Source of the DNA: Thermohalobaculum sp963721105
GTDB taxonomy: Bacteria > Pseudomonadota > Alphaproteobacteria > Rhodobacterales > Rhodobacteraceae
DNA length: 64,000 bases
Direction: 5' to 3'
Assembly: GCA_963721105.1 (NCBI GenBank)
Contig: CAVRHY010000011.1
Location: forward strand, 248,001 to 312,000
Positions 1 through 8,708 of the stretch are shown here, one piece after another (the first letter of the stretch is position 1; each line of letters opens with the position of its first letter). The notes under the pieces are model-generated. The model was not told the DNA's origin, searched no databases, and worked only from the letters and a program-made list of their open reading frames with translations. The translations under genes and the position numbers were made by a program.

Positions 1-255
1 TACCTGGCGCTGCACGAGGGCCGCCCGGTCGCCGAGGCGCGCCGCCAGCTCGGCCTGCGCTACGGCCACATCCGTCAGGGCAGGACGGGCGTGCTCGACG
101 CCTTCTTCGACGCCTACCAGGCCGACCAGCCCGACGGCGCCATGCCGCTGGCCGAGTGGGTCGAGACGCGCTACGACCGCGACGCCGTGATGGCCGGGTT
201 CCGGCCGTGGAAGATCGGCGAGTTCATCACCGACCGAATCCTGCGCCGCGAGTAG
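1..255 (+). CDS. Dual-specificity/tyrosine phosphatase-like protein, C-terminal part
   Basis: Only the last 84 codons are inside the window; the stop is TAG at 253-255. The reading begins in the middle of a helix (YLALHEGRPVAEARRQLG) and contains a YGHIRQGRTGVLDAFFDAY stretch followed by WVETRYD. From memory this arrangement follows the Cys-x5-Arg loop in bacterial dual-specificity/tyrosine phosphatases, where it helps fold the C-terminal helices. The catalytic loop itself would lie upstream and is not visible, so enzyme activity cannot be judged. The assignment rests on recall of the family's C-terminal pattern and is moderate. Confidence 0.5.
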   Translation, partial: YLALHEGRPVAEARRQLGLRYGHIRQGRTGVLDAFFDAYQADQPDGAMPLAEWVETRYDRDAVMAGFRPWKIGEFITDRILRRE

Positions 256-359
256 GCATCAGCGGGCGTGATTGACCCGATCAGCAATTGCCGCATTGGA
301 CGCCGGCCCGAACTGGCCGTATAGTCATCCGGCACGCATTTTGACCGAAGGCGACCACC

Positions 360-1592
360 ATGAACCTGAACCGCGGCCGCGCGCTGACCTCGATCCCCGG
401 ACCCTCGGTCATCCCCGACCGCGTTCTCGCCGCGATGCACGTGGCGATGCCCAACATCTACGAGGGCGCGCTGGTCGAGACCTCCGAGAGCGTCTTTGCC
501 GACCTGCCCAGGATCGCCCGCACGAAGGGCCGCGTCTTCGTCGCCGTCTCGAACGGCCATGGCGCCTGGGAGATGGCGCTGACCAACACGCTCAGGCGCG
601 GCGACAAGGTGCTGGTGCTCGAATCCGGCCGCTTCGCGCTCGGCTGGGGCGAGCAGGCAAAGGTCCTCGGCTGCGAGGTCGAGGTGCTGCGCGCCCAGCC
701 GCGCGGCCCCGTCGACCCGGCCGCGGTGGAAAAGCGCCTGCGCGAGGACCGCGAGCACGAGATCAGGGCGATCCTCGTCGTGCAGATCGACACTGCCTCG
801 GGCGTCTGGAACGACATCGCCGCCATCCGCCGCGCCATCGACGCCGCCGGCCACCCGGCGCTCTTCATGGTCGACACCATCGCCTCGCTCGCCTGCGTGC
901 CCTACGAGATGGACGCCTGGGGCGTCGACGTCACCGTCGGCGGCAGCCAGAAGGGCATGATGGTGCCGCCCGGCCTCGGCCTCGTCTGGGCCGGCGACAA
1001 GGCGCTCGAGGCGCACAAGCGCGCCGATCTCCGCACGCCCTACTGGGACTGGACGGCCCGCATGGCCGAGGGCGCGCACTACCTGCGCTTCTGCGGCACG
1101 GCGCCGGTGCAGCACGTGCTGGCCATGCGCGAGGCGCTGGACATGCTGTTCGAGGAAGGGCTCGAACACGTCTGGCAGCGCCACCAGGTCTTCGCCGACG
1201 CCGTCCGCGCCGCCGTCGCGGCCTGGTCGGTCGATGGCGGGCTCGACTTCAACATCCGCGACCCGCGGCACCGCTCGAACTCGATCACCATGGTGCTGAC
1301 CGGCCGCGTCCAGGGCGAGACGCTGCGCCGCATCTGCGAGAGCCAGGCCGGCCTGACGCTTGGCGTCGGCCTCGGCGACTTCGCCGAGCGCTCGTTCCGC
1401 ATCGGCCACATGGGCCACCTGAACCCCCCGATGGTGCTCGGCACGCTCGGCACCGTCGAGGCCGGGCTCGCCGCCATGGGTGCCCGGATCGGCGGCTCGG
1501 GCGTCGCCGCCGCCGCGCAGGTCATCGCCGAGGCGCTGTCGCGCGGCGTCGAGGCCCACCAGGCCCCTGCGCTGGCCGCCACCGGCTCGTAG
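360..1592 (+). CDS. Class V PLP aminotransferase (alanine/serine-glyoxylate aminotransferase type)
   Basis: The 410-residue protein is a fold-type I, class V aminotransferase of the alanine/serine-glyoxylate group, cytosolic and PLP-dependent. Visible signs are the N-terminal PGPS motif (residues 13-16), the NGHGAWEMAL cofactor-phosphate segment (about 65-74), and VGGSQKGMM, in which Lys198 should form the Schiff base. Length is normal for the family. The ATG at 360 follows a GAAGGCGACCACC leader and matches the family N-terminus. Family members move amino groups between serine or alanine and glyoxylate in glyoxylate detoxification or C1 metabolism. The exact amino donor cannot be read from sequence. 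It stands alone between the phosphatase end and the convergent acyl-CoA dehydrogenase. Confidence 0.88.
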   Translation: MNLNRGRALTSIPGPSVIPDRVLAAMHVAMPNIYEGALVETSESVFADLPRIARTKGRVFVAVSNGHGAWEMALTNTLRRGDKVLVLESGRFALGWGEQAKVLGCEVEVLRAQPRGPVDPAAVEKRLREDREHEIRAILVVQIDTASGVWNDIAAIRRAIDAAGHPALFMVDTIASLACVPYEMDAWGVDVTVGGSQKGMMVPPGLGLVWAGDKALEAHKRADLRTPYWDWTARMAEGAHYLRFCGTAPVQHVLAMREALDMLFEEGLEHVWQRHQVFADAVRAAVAAWSVDGGLDFNIRDPRHRSNSITMVLTGRVQGETLRRICESQAGLTLGVGLGDFAERSFRIGHMGHLNPPMVLGTLGTVEAGLAAMGARIGGSGVAAAAQVIAEALSRGVEAHQAPALAATGS

Positions 1593-1685
1593 CGGCCGGC
1601 GGCCGTGCGCCGGGGTGCGCGCGCCCGTACCCCGCCCGCGGCACGCTCCGGGCGCTTGTGAGATATCGAGCCATTCCAACGGCAT

Positions 1686-1715
1686 GGCTGGCTGCTCACG
1701 CGTGAGCGGCCAGCC
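1686..1715. repeat. 30-bp palindrome, possible transcription-end hairpin
   Basis: The two 15-base arms are complementary with a single T-G mismatch (a wobble in RNA). The centre is GCTCACGCGTGAGC with no loop. It lies just over 90 bases after the stop of the aminotransferase and in front of the convergent acyl-CoA dehydrogenase, a sensible place for a transcription-end structure. The 12-base core CTCACGCGTGAG recurs at 48942-48953. Confidence 0.6.
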
Positions 1716-1816
1716 AGGGGTCCCACCCCGCCGATGCCAAGGCCGCCGCCCCGGCGGGGTGATCCCCTGCCCGACGGCCGCTCCTGCGACACCCGTCCGA
1801 GCGCTCGCCGGCAGGT

Positions 1817-1885
1817 GTAGGGCGGGGTTCCACCCTGCCGCCTTCGGCCACCACCGCTACATGGCGGGGTGAAACCCGCCCTACG
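1817..1885. repeat. REP-like inverted pair (TAGGGCGGG family)
   Basis: Arm 1 (1817-1840) reads GTAGGGCGGGGTTCCACCC and continues with TGCCG. Arm 2 (1861-1885) is close to its reverse complement, ending ACCCGCCCTACG. Each arm is itself partly self-complementary. A single arm of the same family lies at 21665-21688. Placement between genes and repetition in the window fit a dispersed REP/BIME-type element. Confidence 0.65.
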
Positions 1886-1900
1886 GGACTGCCGCGACCG

Positions 1901-3615
1901 CTATCCCGCTCCCGGATCGTGCAGCACCGCGTCCGCCAGCGCCGCGTCTCCCGCCTCCGCGTCCAGCGGATCGACCGCCGCCAGCCGGTGGCGCACCACC
2001 AGCCGCGCCAGCGCCAGCCGCCGCGCCGAGTCCAGCCCCGCCGCCTCGTCCAGCATCCCCGCCGCCGTCACCACGTTGTAGAGCGCCGTCGCCGCCTGCC
2101 GCGCCAGCTCGGGGACCGGATCGCCTGCCGCGCGCTCGGCCAGCGCGAAGGCGCGCTCGGCCAGCCCCGGCAGCTCGGGGATCGCCGGCGACGGTCCGGC
2201 CAGCCGCGCGACCAGCGCGCGCAGCGCCGCGAACGATCCCTCGCGCCGGCCGGCGCGCAGCACGTCCAGCGCGACGACGTTGCTGGTTCCCTCCCAGATG
2301 CTGCCGAGATGGCTGTCGCGAACCAGGCGGGCGTCCGGGAACTCCTCGATATAGCCGCAGCCACCGCGCACCTCCATCGCGTCGCCCGTCACGCGCCGCG
2401 CGTCGCGGCAGGCGCGGAACTTGATCAGCGGCGTCAGGATGCGCAGCAGCGCATAGGCCCCGTCCTCGCCGGCGTCCGAGCGTCGCAGCGCTTCCGCCGT
2501 CAGGAACATCATCGTCCGCGCCTGCTCGGCCGGAGCCAGGATCTTCGCCAGCTGGCGGCGCATCAGCGGCATCTCGACCAGCCGCTTGCCGAATGCCCGG
2601 CGGTTGTGCGCGACGAACAGCGCCTCGGTCGCCGCGCGGCGCATCATGCCGGCCGAGCGCACGCCGTTCGACAGGCGCGAGTTGTTGATCATGTCGGCCA
2701 TCTGCCGGAAGCCGTCGCCCGGCTGGCCGATCATCCACGCCACCGCGCCCGACAGCGAGATCTCGCCCGAGGCCATCGACCGCGTCCCCAGCTTCTCCTT
2801 CAGCCGGACGATCCGGTACGCGTTCCGCGTCCCGTCCGGCAGCACTCGCGGCAGCAGGAACAACGAGACGCCCTTCAGCCCGTCCGGCGCGCCCTCGGGC
2901 CGCGCCAGCACCATCGCGAGGTCGGCATCGGCGTTCGAGCAGAACCATTTCTCGCCCGTCAGCCGCCACGCCCCCTCCGGCCCCGGCGCGGCCCGCACGG
3001 TCGTCGCCCCGACATCCGAGCCCGCGCCCTGCTCGGTCATGAACATCGCGCCCTGCAGCAGCGCGTCCATGTCCTCGGCGACCAGCCCGGGCAGGTAGCG
3101 CGCGACCAGCGCCTCGTCGCCGAACTTGCGCAAGGTGCGGGTCAGGCTGTCGGTCATGCTGACGGGGCAGAGCAGCCCGAACTCGGCCTGCGCGAACAGG
3201 TAGGTCAGCAGGTACTTGGCGATCGGCGGCAGCGGCCCCGGCCAGCCAAAGACGCCGGCGCGGTGCGACATGGCAGCCAGCCCCAGCTCGCCGAAGGCGA
3301 TCGCGCTCCATCTCGGCATAGGCGGGGTGCTTCTCGACCCGGTCCAGGTCCTCGCCGGCCCGCGTGCGCGGGTGCAGCTCGGGCGGATGCCGGTCGGCGG
3401 CGCTCGCCAGCCGGTCCAGCCTGCTCGCCGACCAGCCCGCCCAGCCGGTCGAGCCGCGGCAGCAGGGCCTCGACCAGCTCGGGCGCCAGGTAGTGCCGCA
3501 TCAGCGGCACCAGGTCGGGGTCGGCGCGGAAGAAGTTCAGCCCGCGGCTGTCCGGCACGGCGGCGGACGCCGGGCGCCGGACCGGGCAGCGGTCAAGATC
3601 GGCCATCCTGTTCAT
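1901..3615 (-). CDS. Acyl-CoA dehydrogenase family protein (two apparent frameshifts)
   Basis: FAD enzyme that oxidises acyl-CoA thioesters to enoyl-CoA, passing electrons to ETF. The N-terminal part (RGLNFFRADPDLVPLMRHYL) is read in one frame from ATG 3615. A middle part (RHPPELHPRTRAGEDLDRVE) lies in a second frame and the rest (AIAFGELGLAAMSHR to the stop at 1901) in a third. One extra base near 3420 (CAG-G-CTG) and one near 3304 restore a continuous protein of about 570 residues. Later motifs include the FMTEQGAGSDVG flavin/substrate segment and the C-terminal GCGYIEEFPDARLVRD and IWEGTSNVVALDVLR, which recall the larger AidB-like branch. It convergently faces the aminotransferase and lies downstream of fabI. 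Substrate is unknown. An alternative start is ATG 3606. Confidence 0.82.
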
Positions 3616-3712
3616 GCGCCCAGCATGGCGCGGATGCCGCCGGCGGTCCAGCCCGGGCCCGCCCGGCGATGGTGGCCCGCCACGGCCGGCCGCCCCCGCC
3701 GCCCGGGGGGCC

Positions 3713-4525
3713 TCAGCCCCGCGTGACGTCGATGTCCGGCGCGTCCTCGGCCTTCATGCCGACGACGTGATAGCCGCAGTCGACGTGGTGGCACTCGCCG
3801 GTCACGCCCGAGGACAGGCCCGACAGCAGGTACATGCCGGAGGTGCCGATCTCGTCCTGCGTCACGTTCCGGCGCAGCGGCGAGTTCAGCTCGTTCCACT
3901 TGAGGATATAGCGGAAATCGCCGATCCCCGACGCCGCCAGCGTGCGGATCGGCCCGGCCGACAGCGCGTTGACGCGGATGTTCTTCGGGCCCAGGTCCAT
4001 CGCCATGTAGCGCACGCTGGTCTCCAGCGCCGCCTTGGCGATGCCCATGACGTTGTAGTGCGGCATGACCTTCTCGGCGCCGTAATAGGTCAGCGTCAGC
4101 AGCGAGCCGCCCTCGGTCATCATCTTCTCGGCGCGCTGGGCGATCGCCGTGAACGAGTAGCACGAGATGTTCAGCGATTTCTGGAAGTTCTCGGCCGAGG
4201 TGTCGACGTAGCGGCCCTTCAGCTCGGCCTTGTCGGCATAGGCGATGGCGTGCAGCACGAAGTCCAGCCGGTCCCAGCGCCGCCCCAGATCCTCGAACAC
4301 CGCGTCGATCGAGCCCGGCTCGCCGACGTCGCAGGGCAGCACGATGTCGGAATCCAGGCTGGCCGCCAGCGGCTCGACCCGCTTCTTCAGCGCGTCGCCC
4401 TGGTAGGTGAAGGCCAGGTCCGCGCCCTGTGCCCGGCAGGCCTGGGCGATGCCCCAGGCGATCGACTTGTCGTTCGCCACGCCCATGATCAGGCCGCGCC
4501 TGCCCGCCATCAGCCCCTGCTGCAT
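3713..4525 (-). CDS. fabI: Enoyl-[acyl-carrier-protein] reductase (NADH), FabI
   Basis: Catalyses the last reduction in each round of type II fatty-acid synthesis, trans-2-enoyl-ACP to acyl-ACP. The 270-residue protein has the FabI-type nucleotide motif GVANDKSIAWGIA (about 15-27), an ALKKRVEPLA helix after the second strand, and the FabI active site with Tyr147/Tyr148, Tyr157 and Lys164 (Tyr-x6-Lys spacing, which separates FabI from ordinary SDRs). SAGPIRTLAASGI follows as expected. It is transcribed away from pdxH, sharing a short intergenic region of about 108 bases. The start at 4525 matches the family. Nothing is missing. Confidence 0.95.
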   Translation of the reverse strand: MQQGLMAGRRGLIMGVANDKSIAWGIAQACRAQGADLAFTYQGDALKKRVEPLAASLDSDIVLPCDVGEPGSIDAVFEDLGRRWDRLDFVLHAIAYADKAELKGRYVDTSAENFQKSLNISCYSFTAIAQRAEKMMTEGGSLLTLTYYGAEKVMPHYNVMGIAKAALETSVRYMAMDLGPKNIRVNALSAGPIRTLAASGIGDFRYILKWNELNSPLRRNVTQDEIGTSGMYLLSGLSSGVTGECHHVDCGYHVVGMKAEDAPDIDVTRG

Positions 4526-4633
4526 GGCTGTCCCTCTCCCGGCCTCTTGTTTCCCCGGGCTTTAGGTGAAATCTGTAGCCGAGGCAAGCCGAGCGGCCCG
4601 GAAGAGCGCGGGCGGGGCACCGGAGCGACCGAT

Positions 4634-5272
4634 ATGGCACTGATTTCCGAAGCGAGCCGGCGCACCGGCATCTTCGCGGGCGAGGACCCCTACGCGCTGG
4701 CCCGCGCCTGGCTGGGCGAGGCCGAGAAGACCGAGCCCAAGGACGCCAACGCCGTCGCGCTGGCGACCGTCGACCGCACCGGCCTGCCGAACGTGCGCAT
4801 GGTGCTCCTGAAGGAGATCGAGGCCAGCCAGACCCGCGGCGGCTTCGTCTTCTTCACCAATTTCGAGAGCGCCAAGGGCCGCGAGCTGGAAACCGGCCCG
4901 AAGGCCGCGATGGTGCTGCACTGGAAGTCGCTCGACCGCCAGGTGCGCCTGCGCGGCCCGGTCGAGCGCGTGTCCGACAAGCAGGCCGACGAGTACTATC
5001 ACAGCCGCGCCTACCAGAGCCGGATCGGCGCCTGGGCCTCGAAGCAGTCGCGCCCGCTGTCGTCGCGCCGCGCGCTGCTGGCCGAGGTCGCCAAGCTGGC
5101 GGCGAAGCACCCGGTCAAGCCGCCGCGCCCGCCGCACTGGGGCGGCTTTCGCATCCGCCCCGTCGAGATCGAGTTCTGGGCCGAGGGCGATTTCCGCCTG
5201 CACGACCGCTTTCGCTGGACGCGCATGAAGCCCGACAGCGACGCCTGGACGGTGCAGCGGCTGAACCCGTGA
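4634..5272 (+). CDS. pdxH: Pyridoxine/pyridoxamine 5'-phosphate oxidase
   Basis: FMN enzyme that makes pyridoxal 5'-phosphate from pyridoxine or pyridoxamine phosphate, the final step of vitamin B6 synthesis and salvage. The 212-residue reading from ATG 4634 shows the order expected of PdxH: EPKDANAVALATVDRTGLPN, RMVLLKEI (FMN phosphate binding), FFTNFESAKGRELE, the substrate segment YYHSRAYQSRIGAWASKQS, and the C-terminal WGGFRIRPVEIEFW and RLHDR boxes. Length is typical. The open frame extends far upstream, but the extra part has no family resemblance and is antisense to fabI. fabI and pdxH are divergent, a common alphaproteobacterial arrangement. Confidence 0.95.
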   Translation: MALISEASRRTGIFAGEDPYALARAWLGEAEKTEPKDANAVALATVDRTGLPNVRMVLLKEIEASQTRGGFVFFTNFESAKGRELETGPKAAMVLHWKSLDRQVRLRGPVERVSDKQADEYYHSRAYQSRIGAWASKQSRPLSSRRALLAEVAKLAAKHPVKPPRPPHWGGFRIRPVEIEFWAEGDFRLHDRFRWTRMKPDSDAWTVQRLNP

Positions 5273-5329
5273 GCGGCGCAGCACCCCGGTCGCCGGTCGC
5301 GCATCGCGGGTTCCTGATCAGCGGCCGGG

Positions 5330-5854
5330 ATGCAGGGCGGATCGGCACGAGCGAACGTCTTTCGCGACGGCATCGGCGGCCTGCGCCACCACGAAACTGC
5401 CGACAGCGTCGAGGCGGCGGTGCAGGCGTCTATCGCCTGGGTCGACGGCTGGCATGCCGATAAACAGGCCGACCGGACCCGGGAGGGCGGGCGCGTGATC
5501 GGCTCGCAGGCCGATTTCGAGGATGCGCTCGCCGTCGTGCAGATCAGCGACGCGCAACGCCTGATGCTTCAGGCGCACTATCGCGCAACGAATCGGACCC
5601 TGACGGCGACGGAACTGGCCAGGGCGGCGGGATATTCGGACTACGTGACCGCCAACAATCTCTACGGCCGCCTTGGCAAGGCGGTCGCCGATGCGGCGGG
5701 GTTGCCGCCGGCCCCTGCCCAGCGCCGGGACGATGCCGTGGTCTGGACGGGAGTGCTGGCCTGGGGAACGGGTGAGCCTGACGAGCACGGCCAATACCGC
5801 TGGCGGATGTACGACGCGCTTGCCCGCGCCATCGCCGCGCTGAACATGGGGTGA
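5330..5854 (+). CDS. Conserved hypothetical protein (174 aa)
   Basis: I do not recognise a named family. The 174-residue soluble protein has an acidic N-terminal half (SVEAAVQASIAWVDGWH) and a C-terminal module beginning SDAQRLMLQAHYRATNRT, then TATELARAAGYSDYVTANN, which looks like a helical DNA-binding-type unit, then VWTGVLAWGTGEPDEHG and WRMYDALARAI. Similar C-terminal modules occur in uncharacterised proteobacterial proteins, but I cannot name a function. It follows pdxH by 57 bases on the same strand and could be co-transcribed. Codon use is like its neighbours. The ATG has a weak GGGA upstream. Confidence 0.6.
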   Translation: MQGGSARANVFRDGIGGLRHHETADSVEAAVQASIAWVDGWHADKQADRTREGGRVIGSQADFEDALAVVQISDAQRLMLQAHYRATNRTLTATELARAAGYSDYVTANNLYGRLGKAVADAAGLPPAPAQRRDDAVVWTGVLAWGTGEPDEHGQYRWRMYDALARAIAALNMG

Positions 5855-5929
5855 TCGCCCGCCGTAGACGCAGACGGCGTTCCGTGGCACCACGGCCCCG
5901 CGCAGCCTGCGACGCGTGGAGGGCGGATC

Positions 5930-6664
5930 ATGCCGGATCGGAAAACCCTGCTGCTGACGGGCGCCAGCCGCGGCATCGGACACGCGACCGTCAAGCGGTT
6001 CTCCTCGGCCGGCTGGCGGGTCATCACCTGCTCGCGCCATCCGTTCCCCGAGGACTGCCCGTGGGAGGCCGGGCCCGAGGACCACATCCAGCTCGACCTC
6101 GCCAGCCCGGACTCGACCATCCAGGCCGTGCAGGAGATCAAGGACCGCCTCGTCGGCGGCAGGCTCGAGGCGCTGGTCAACAATGCCGGCATCTCGCCGA
6201 AGGGGCCGCAGGGCGAGCGGCTGAACACGATGACCACGGACCTGCGCACCTGGGGCGCGGTCTTCCACGTCAACTTCTTCGCCCCCGTCGTGCTGGCGCG
6301 CGGCCTGATCGACGAGCTGGCCGCCGCCAAGGGCGCGGTGGTCAACGTCACCTCCATCGCCGGCGCGCGCGTCCACCCGTTCGCCGGCGCCGCCTACGCG
6401 ACCTCGAAGGCGGCGCTGGCGGCGCTGACGCGCGAGATGGCGCATGATTTCGGCCCGCTCGGCGTGCGCGTCAACGCCATCGCGCCGGGCGAGATCGAGA
6501 CCGCCATCCTCAGCCCCGGCACCGAGAAGCTGGCCGAGACCCTGCCGCTCCGCCGCCTCGGCAAGCCCGAGGAGGTGGCGCGCACGATCTACTACCTCTG
6601 CACCGCCGAGAGCAGCTACGTCACCGGCACCGAGATCGAGATCAACGGCGGCCAGCATGTCTGA
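5930..6664 (+). CDS. SDR-family NAD(P)-dependent oxidoreductase
   Basis: Classical short-chain dehydrogenase/reductase, 244 residues, cytosolic. The cofactor motif TGASRGIG is at 10-17, NNAG at 84-87, and the catalytic Ser142, Tyr156, Lys160 triad follows in the expected spacing (TSIAG then YATSK). The C-terminal YVTGTEIEINGGQHV is standard. A GGAGGGCGG ribosome-binding site sits before ATG 5930. Its stop overlaps by 8 bases the start of an enolase-superfamily gene, so the two are probably translationally coupled and act in one pathway, perhaps oxidising a sugar or lactone-type hydroxyacid that the next enzyme dehydrates. Substrate is not evident. Confidence 0.9.
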   Translation: MPDRKTLLLTGASRGIGHATVKRFSSAGWRVITCSRHPFPEDCPWEAGPEDHIQLDLASPDSTIQAVQEIKDRLVGGRLEALVNNAGISPKGPQGERLNTMTTDLRTWGAVFHVNFFAPVVLARGLIDELAAAKGAVVNVTSIAGARVHPFAGAAYATSKAALAALTREMAHDFGPLGVRVNAIAPGEIETAILSPGTEKLAETLPLRRLGKPEEVARTIYYLCTAESSYVTGTEIEINGGQHV

Positions 6665-7759
6665 GCCTGGCGACGCCATCGCCTCGGTCGAGGCGTGCCT
6701 CTACGAGGTGCCGCTCGACGAGGTGCTTGTCGACGCGAAGCACGGCGACCACAGCCACTTCGAGCTGGTCACCGCCACCGTCCGGCTGGCCGACGGCGCG
6801 CAGGGCACCGGCTACACCTACACCGGCGGTCGCGGCGGCCACGCCATAAGGGCGATGATCGAGCACGACCTCGCGCCGTTCCTGCTGGGCCGCGACGGCA
6901 GCGCGGTCGAGGCGATGGCCGAGGCGATGTACTGGCACACCCACTATGTCGGCCGCGGCGGCATCGCGGGCTTCGCCAATTCGGCCGTCGACATCGCCCT
7001 CTGGGACATCCGGGGCCGGCGCACGGGCCAGCCGCTCTGGCGCATGGCCGGCGGAGCGGCGAACACGGCCGGCGCCTATTGCGGCGGCATCGACCTCGCC
7101 TTCCCGCTGGAGAAGCTGGTCGCCAGCGTCGAGGGCTACCTCGAGCGCGGCTTCGACGGCGTGAAGATCAAGGTCGGGCGCCCCGAGCTTTCCGACGACG
7201 TGGCCCGCGCCCGCGCGGTGAAGGACCTTCTCGGCCCGGACCGCAGCTTCATGGTCGACGCCAACTACAGCCTCGACCGCGCGGCCGCGACCCGCGCCGC
7301 GCAGTGCCTTCGGCGAGCTCGGCATCCTCTGGTTCGAGGAGCCGGTCATCCCCGACGACTACGCCGGCTACGCCGAGATCGCGGCCGCGACCGGCGTGCC
7401 GCTGGCGCAGGGCGAGAACCTGCACACGATGGAGGAGTTCGCCCTCGCCCTCGACACGGGCGGCCTGTCCTTCATCCAGCCCGACGCGTCGAACTGCGGC
7501 GGCATCACCGGCTGGCTGAAGGTCGCCGCGATGGCCCGCGCGCGCGGCCTGCCCGGTCTGCAGCCACGGCATGCACGAGCTGCACGCCAGCCTGGTTGCC
7601 GGACAGCCCAACCCCGGCCTCGTCGAGGTGCACAGCTTCCCGATCGACCGCTACACGACCCGTCCCATGGTCGTGGAGAACGCCCGCCTCGTTGCGCCGG
7701 ACACGCCCGGAACAGGCGTCGTCTTCGACAGGGAGCGGCTGATGCCGTTCGCGGCCTGA
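6657..7759 (+). CDS. Enolase-superfamily (mandelate racemase/muconate lactonizing type) enzyme, two apparent frameshifts
   Basis: Member of the mandelate racemase branch, which abstracts the alpha-proton of a carboxylate using Mg2+. Frame 1 covers residues 1 to about 216 and includes GVKIKVG (Lys170 and Lys172, the K-x-K acid/base pair) and VDANYS (Asp201, metal ligand). One extra base near 7304 moves to frame 2 with LWFEEPVIPDDY (metal Glu), LAQGENLHT and QPDASNCGGITG. Another near 7555 moves to frame 3 with HGMHELHASL, carrying the catalytic His region, to the stop at 7759. With both bases removed the protein has 366 residues, the family norm. It overlaps the SDR stop, indicating an operon. 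It may be a sugar-acid dehydratase; the substrate is unproven. Confidence 0.8.
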
Positions 7760-7849
7760 CGCCGCCGCGCACCTTTGACCTGCTCCCCGGCGGAGACGCC
7801 AGGTAGCGCCGCAACCGACAGATCCTGCCCGACAGAAGAAGGACGCCTG

Positions 7850-8476
7850 ATGATCGACCTCTACACCTGGACCACGCCGAACGGCCGCAAGGTCTCGATC
7901 CTGCTCGAGGAGCTGGGCGTGCCCTACACGGCGCACGCCATCGACATCTCGAAGGACGAGCAGTTCCAGCCGCACTTCCTGGACGTCTCGCCCAACAACA
8001 AGATCCCGGCGATCCATGACCGCGAGACCGGCATGAAGCTGATGGAGTCGGGCGCCATCATGCTCTACCTGGCCGAGAAGCACGGGCGCTTCCTCGGCAC
8101 CGGCGACGACCGCTGGCGGGCGATCGAGTGGCTGATGTGGCAGATGGGCGGGCTCGGCCCGATGGCCGGGCAGGCGCACCATTTCCTGCGCTTCAACAAG
8201 GGCAAGGCGCCCTATGCCGAGGAGCGCTACCGGACCGAGACGCGCCGCCTCTACAAGGTGCTGAACGAGCGCCTGACGGGCCGCGACTTCATCACCGGCG
8301 AGTACACCATCGCCGACATGGCCTGCTGGCCATGGATCAGCCGCTTCGAGTGGCAGGAGATGGACCTGAACGAGTTCCCGGCGCTTCGCGACTGGTACGT
8401 CCGCATCGCCGAGCGCCCGGCCACCAGGCGCGGCTACGACCAGCCGAAGCCGACGACGGACATCCCGATGCCGTGA
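7850..8476 (+). CDS. Glutathione S-transferase family protein (YfcG/Ure2p-like)
   Basis: Two-domain thioredoxin-fold transferase of 208 residues. The N-terminal TTPNGRKVSILLEELG replaces the classical Tyr/Ser/Cys active-site segment with the Thr-Pro-Asn-Gly form of YfcG-like disulfide-bond reductases. NNKIPAIHD carries the cis-Pro, ESGAIMLYLAEK the glutathione gamma-Glu site, and the C-terminal half is helical with FITGEYTIADMACWPW (N-capping box). ATG 7850 is preceded by AGAAGGACG. The open frame runs upstream without family similarity. Known relatives use glutathione to reduce disulfides rather than to conjugate. It is 90 bases after the enolase-type gene on the same strand. Confidence 0.88.
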   Translation: MIDLYTWTTPNGRKVSILLEELGVPYTAHAIDISKDEQFQPHFLDVSPNNKIPAIHDRETGMKLMESGAIMLYLAEKHGRFLGTGDDRWRAIEWLMWQMGGLGPMAGQAHHFLRFNKGKAPYAEERYRTETRRLYKVLNERLTGRDFITGEYTIADMACWPWISRFEWQEMDLNEFPALRDWYVRIAERPATRRGYDQPKPTTDIPMP

Positions 8477-8563
8477 GACGGGGCGCGGGCTGGCGAAGGC
8501 CGGGCAGCGGCTGCCCGTCATTCCTCCCTCGCGGGCGGTCGTCACTCCCGAGCCGGGGCGATT

Positions 8564-8624
8564 GTCATTCCCGCGAAAGCGGGAATCTGCCCTGCGACGA
8601 GATCCCCGCATCCGCGGGGATGAC
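8564..8624. repeat. REP-like palindrome pair (TCATTCCCGCGAAAGCGGGAAT type)
   Basis: Two palindromes lie back to back: CATTCCCGCGAAAGCGGGAA at 8566-8585 and GATCCCCGCATCCGCGGGGA at 8601-8620, then TGAC. The first begins with GTCATTCCCGCG and the second ends with its near reverse complement, so the whole unit is also an inverted repeat. A second unit of the same design is at 16824-16889. Position between a GST gene and a convergent hydratase gene is typical for REP elements. Confidence 0.75.
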
Positions 8625-8708
8625 GGCCTGCGGCGGCGTGCGGCGGCCTCCGAAGGCCTGCACCGGCGTCCGGCGGCCCGCAACCGCTGCGCGCCCGACC
8701 GGGACGCC

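Larger units (their letters stand above)
1593..1900. other. Intergenic region with two palindromic structures
   Basis: No gene is supported in these 308 bases between two convergent genes. It holds a 30-base near-perfect palindrome and, about 100 bases on, a pair of inverted REP-like arms (both listed separately). No T-tract follows either structure, so neither is a textbook intrinsic terminator. Confidence 0.6.

Noticed and set aside
171..1685. Long minus-strand open frames opposite the aminotransferase, TamA, TamB, Liv and flavoprotein genes
   Set aside because: Arg/Ala/Gly-rich antisense translations with no motifs; they arise from high GC and the third-position bias of the real genes.
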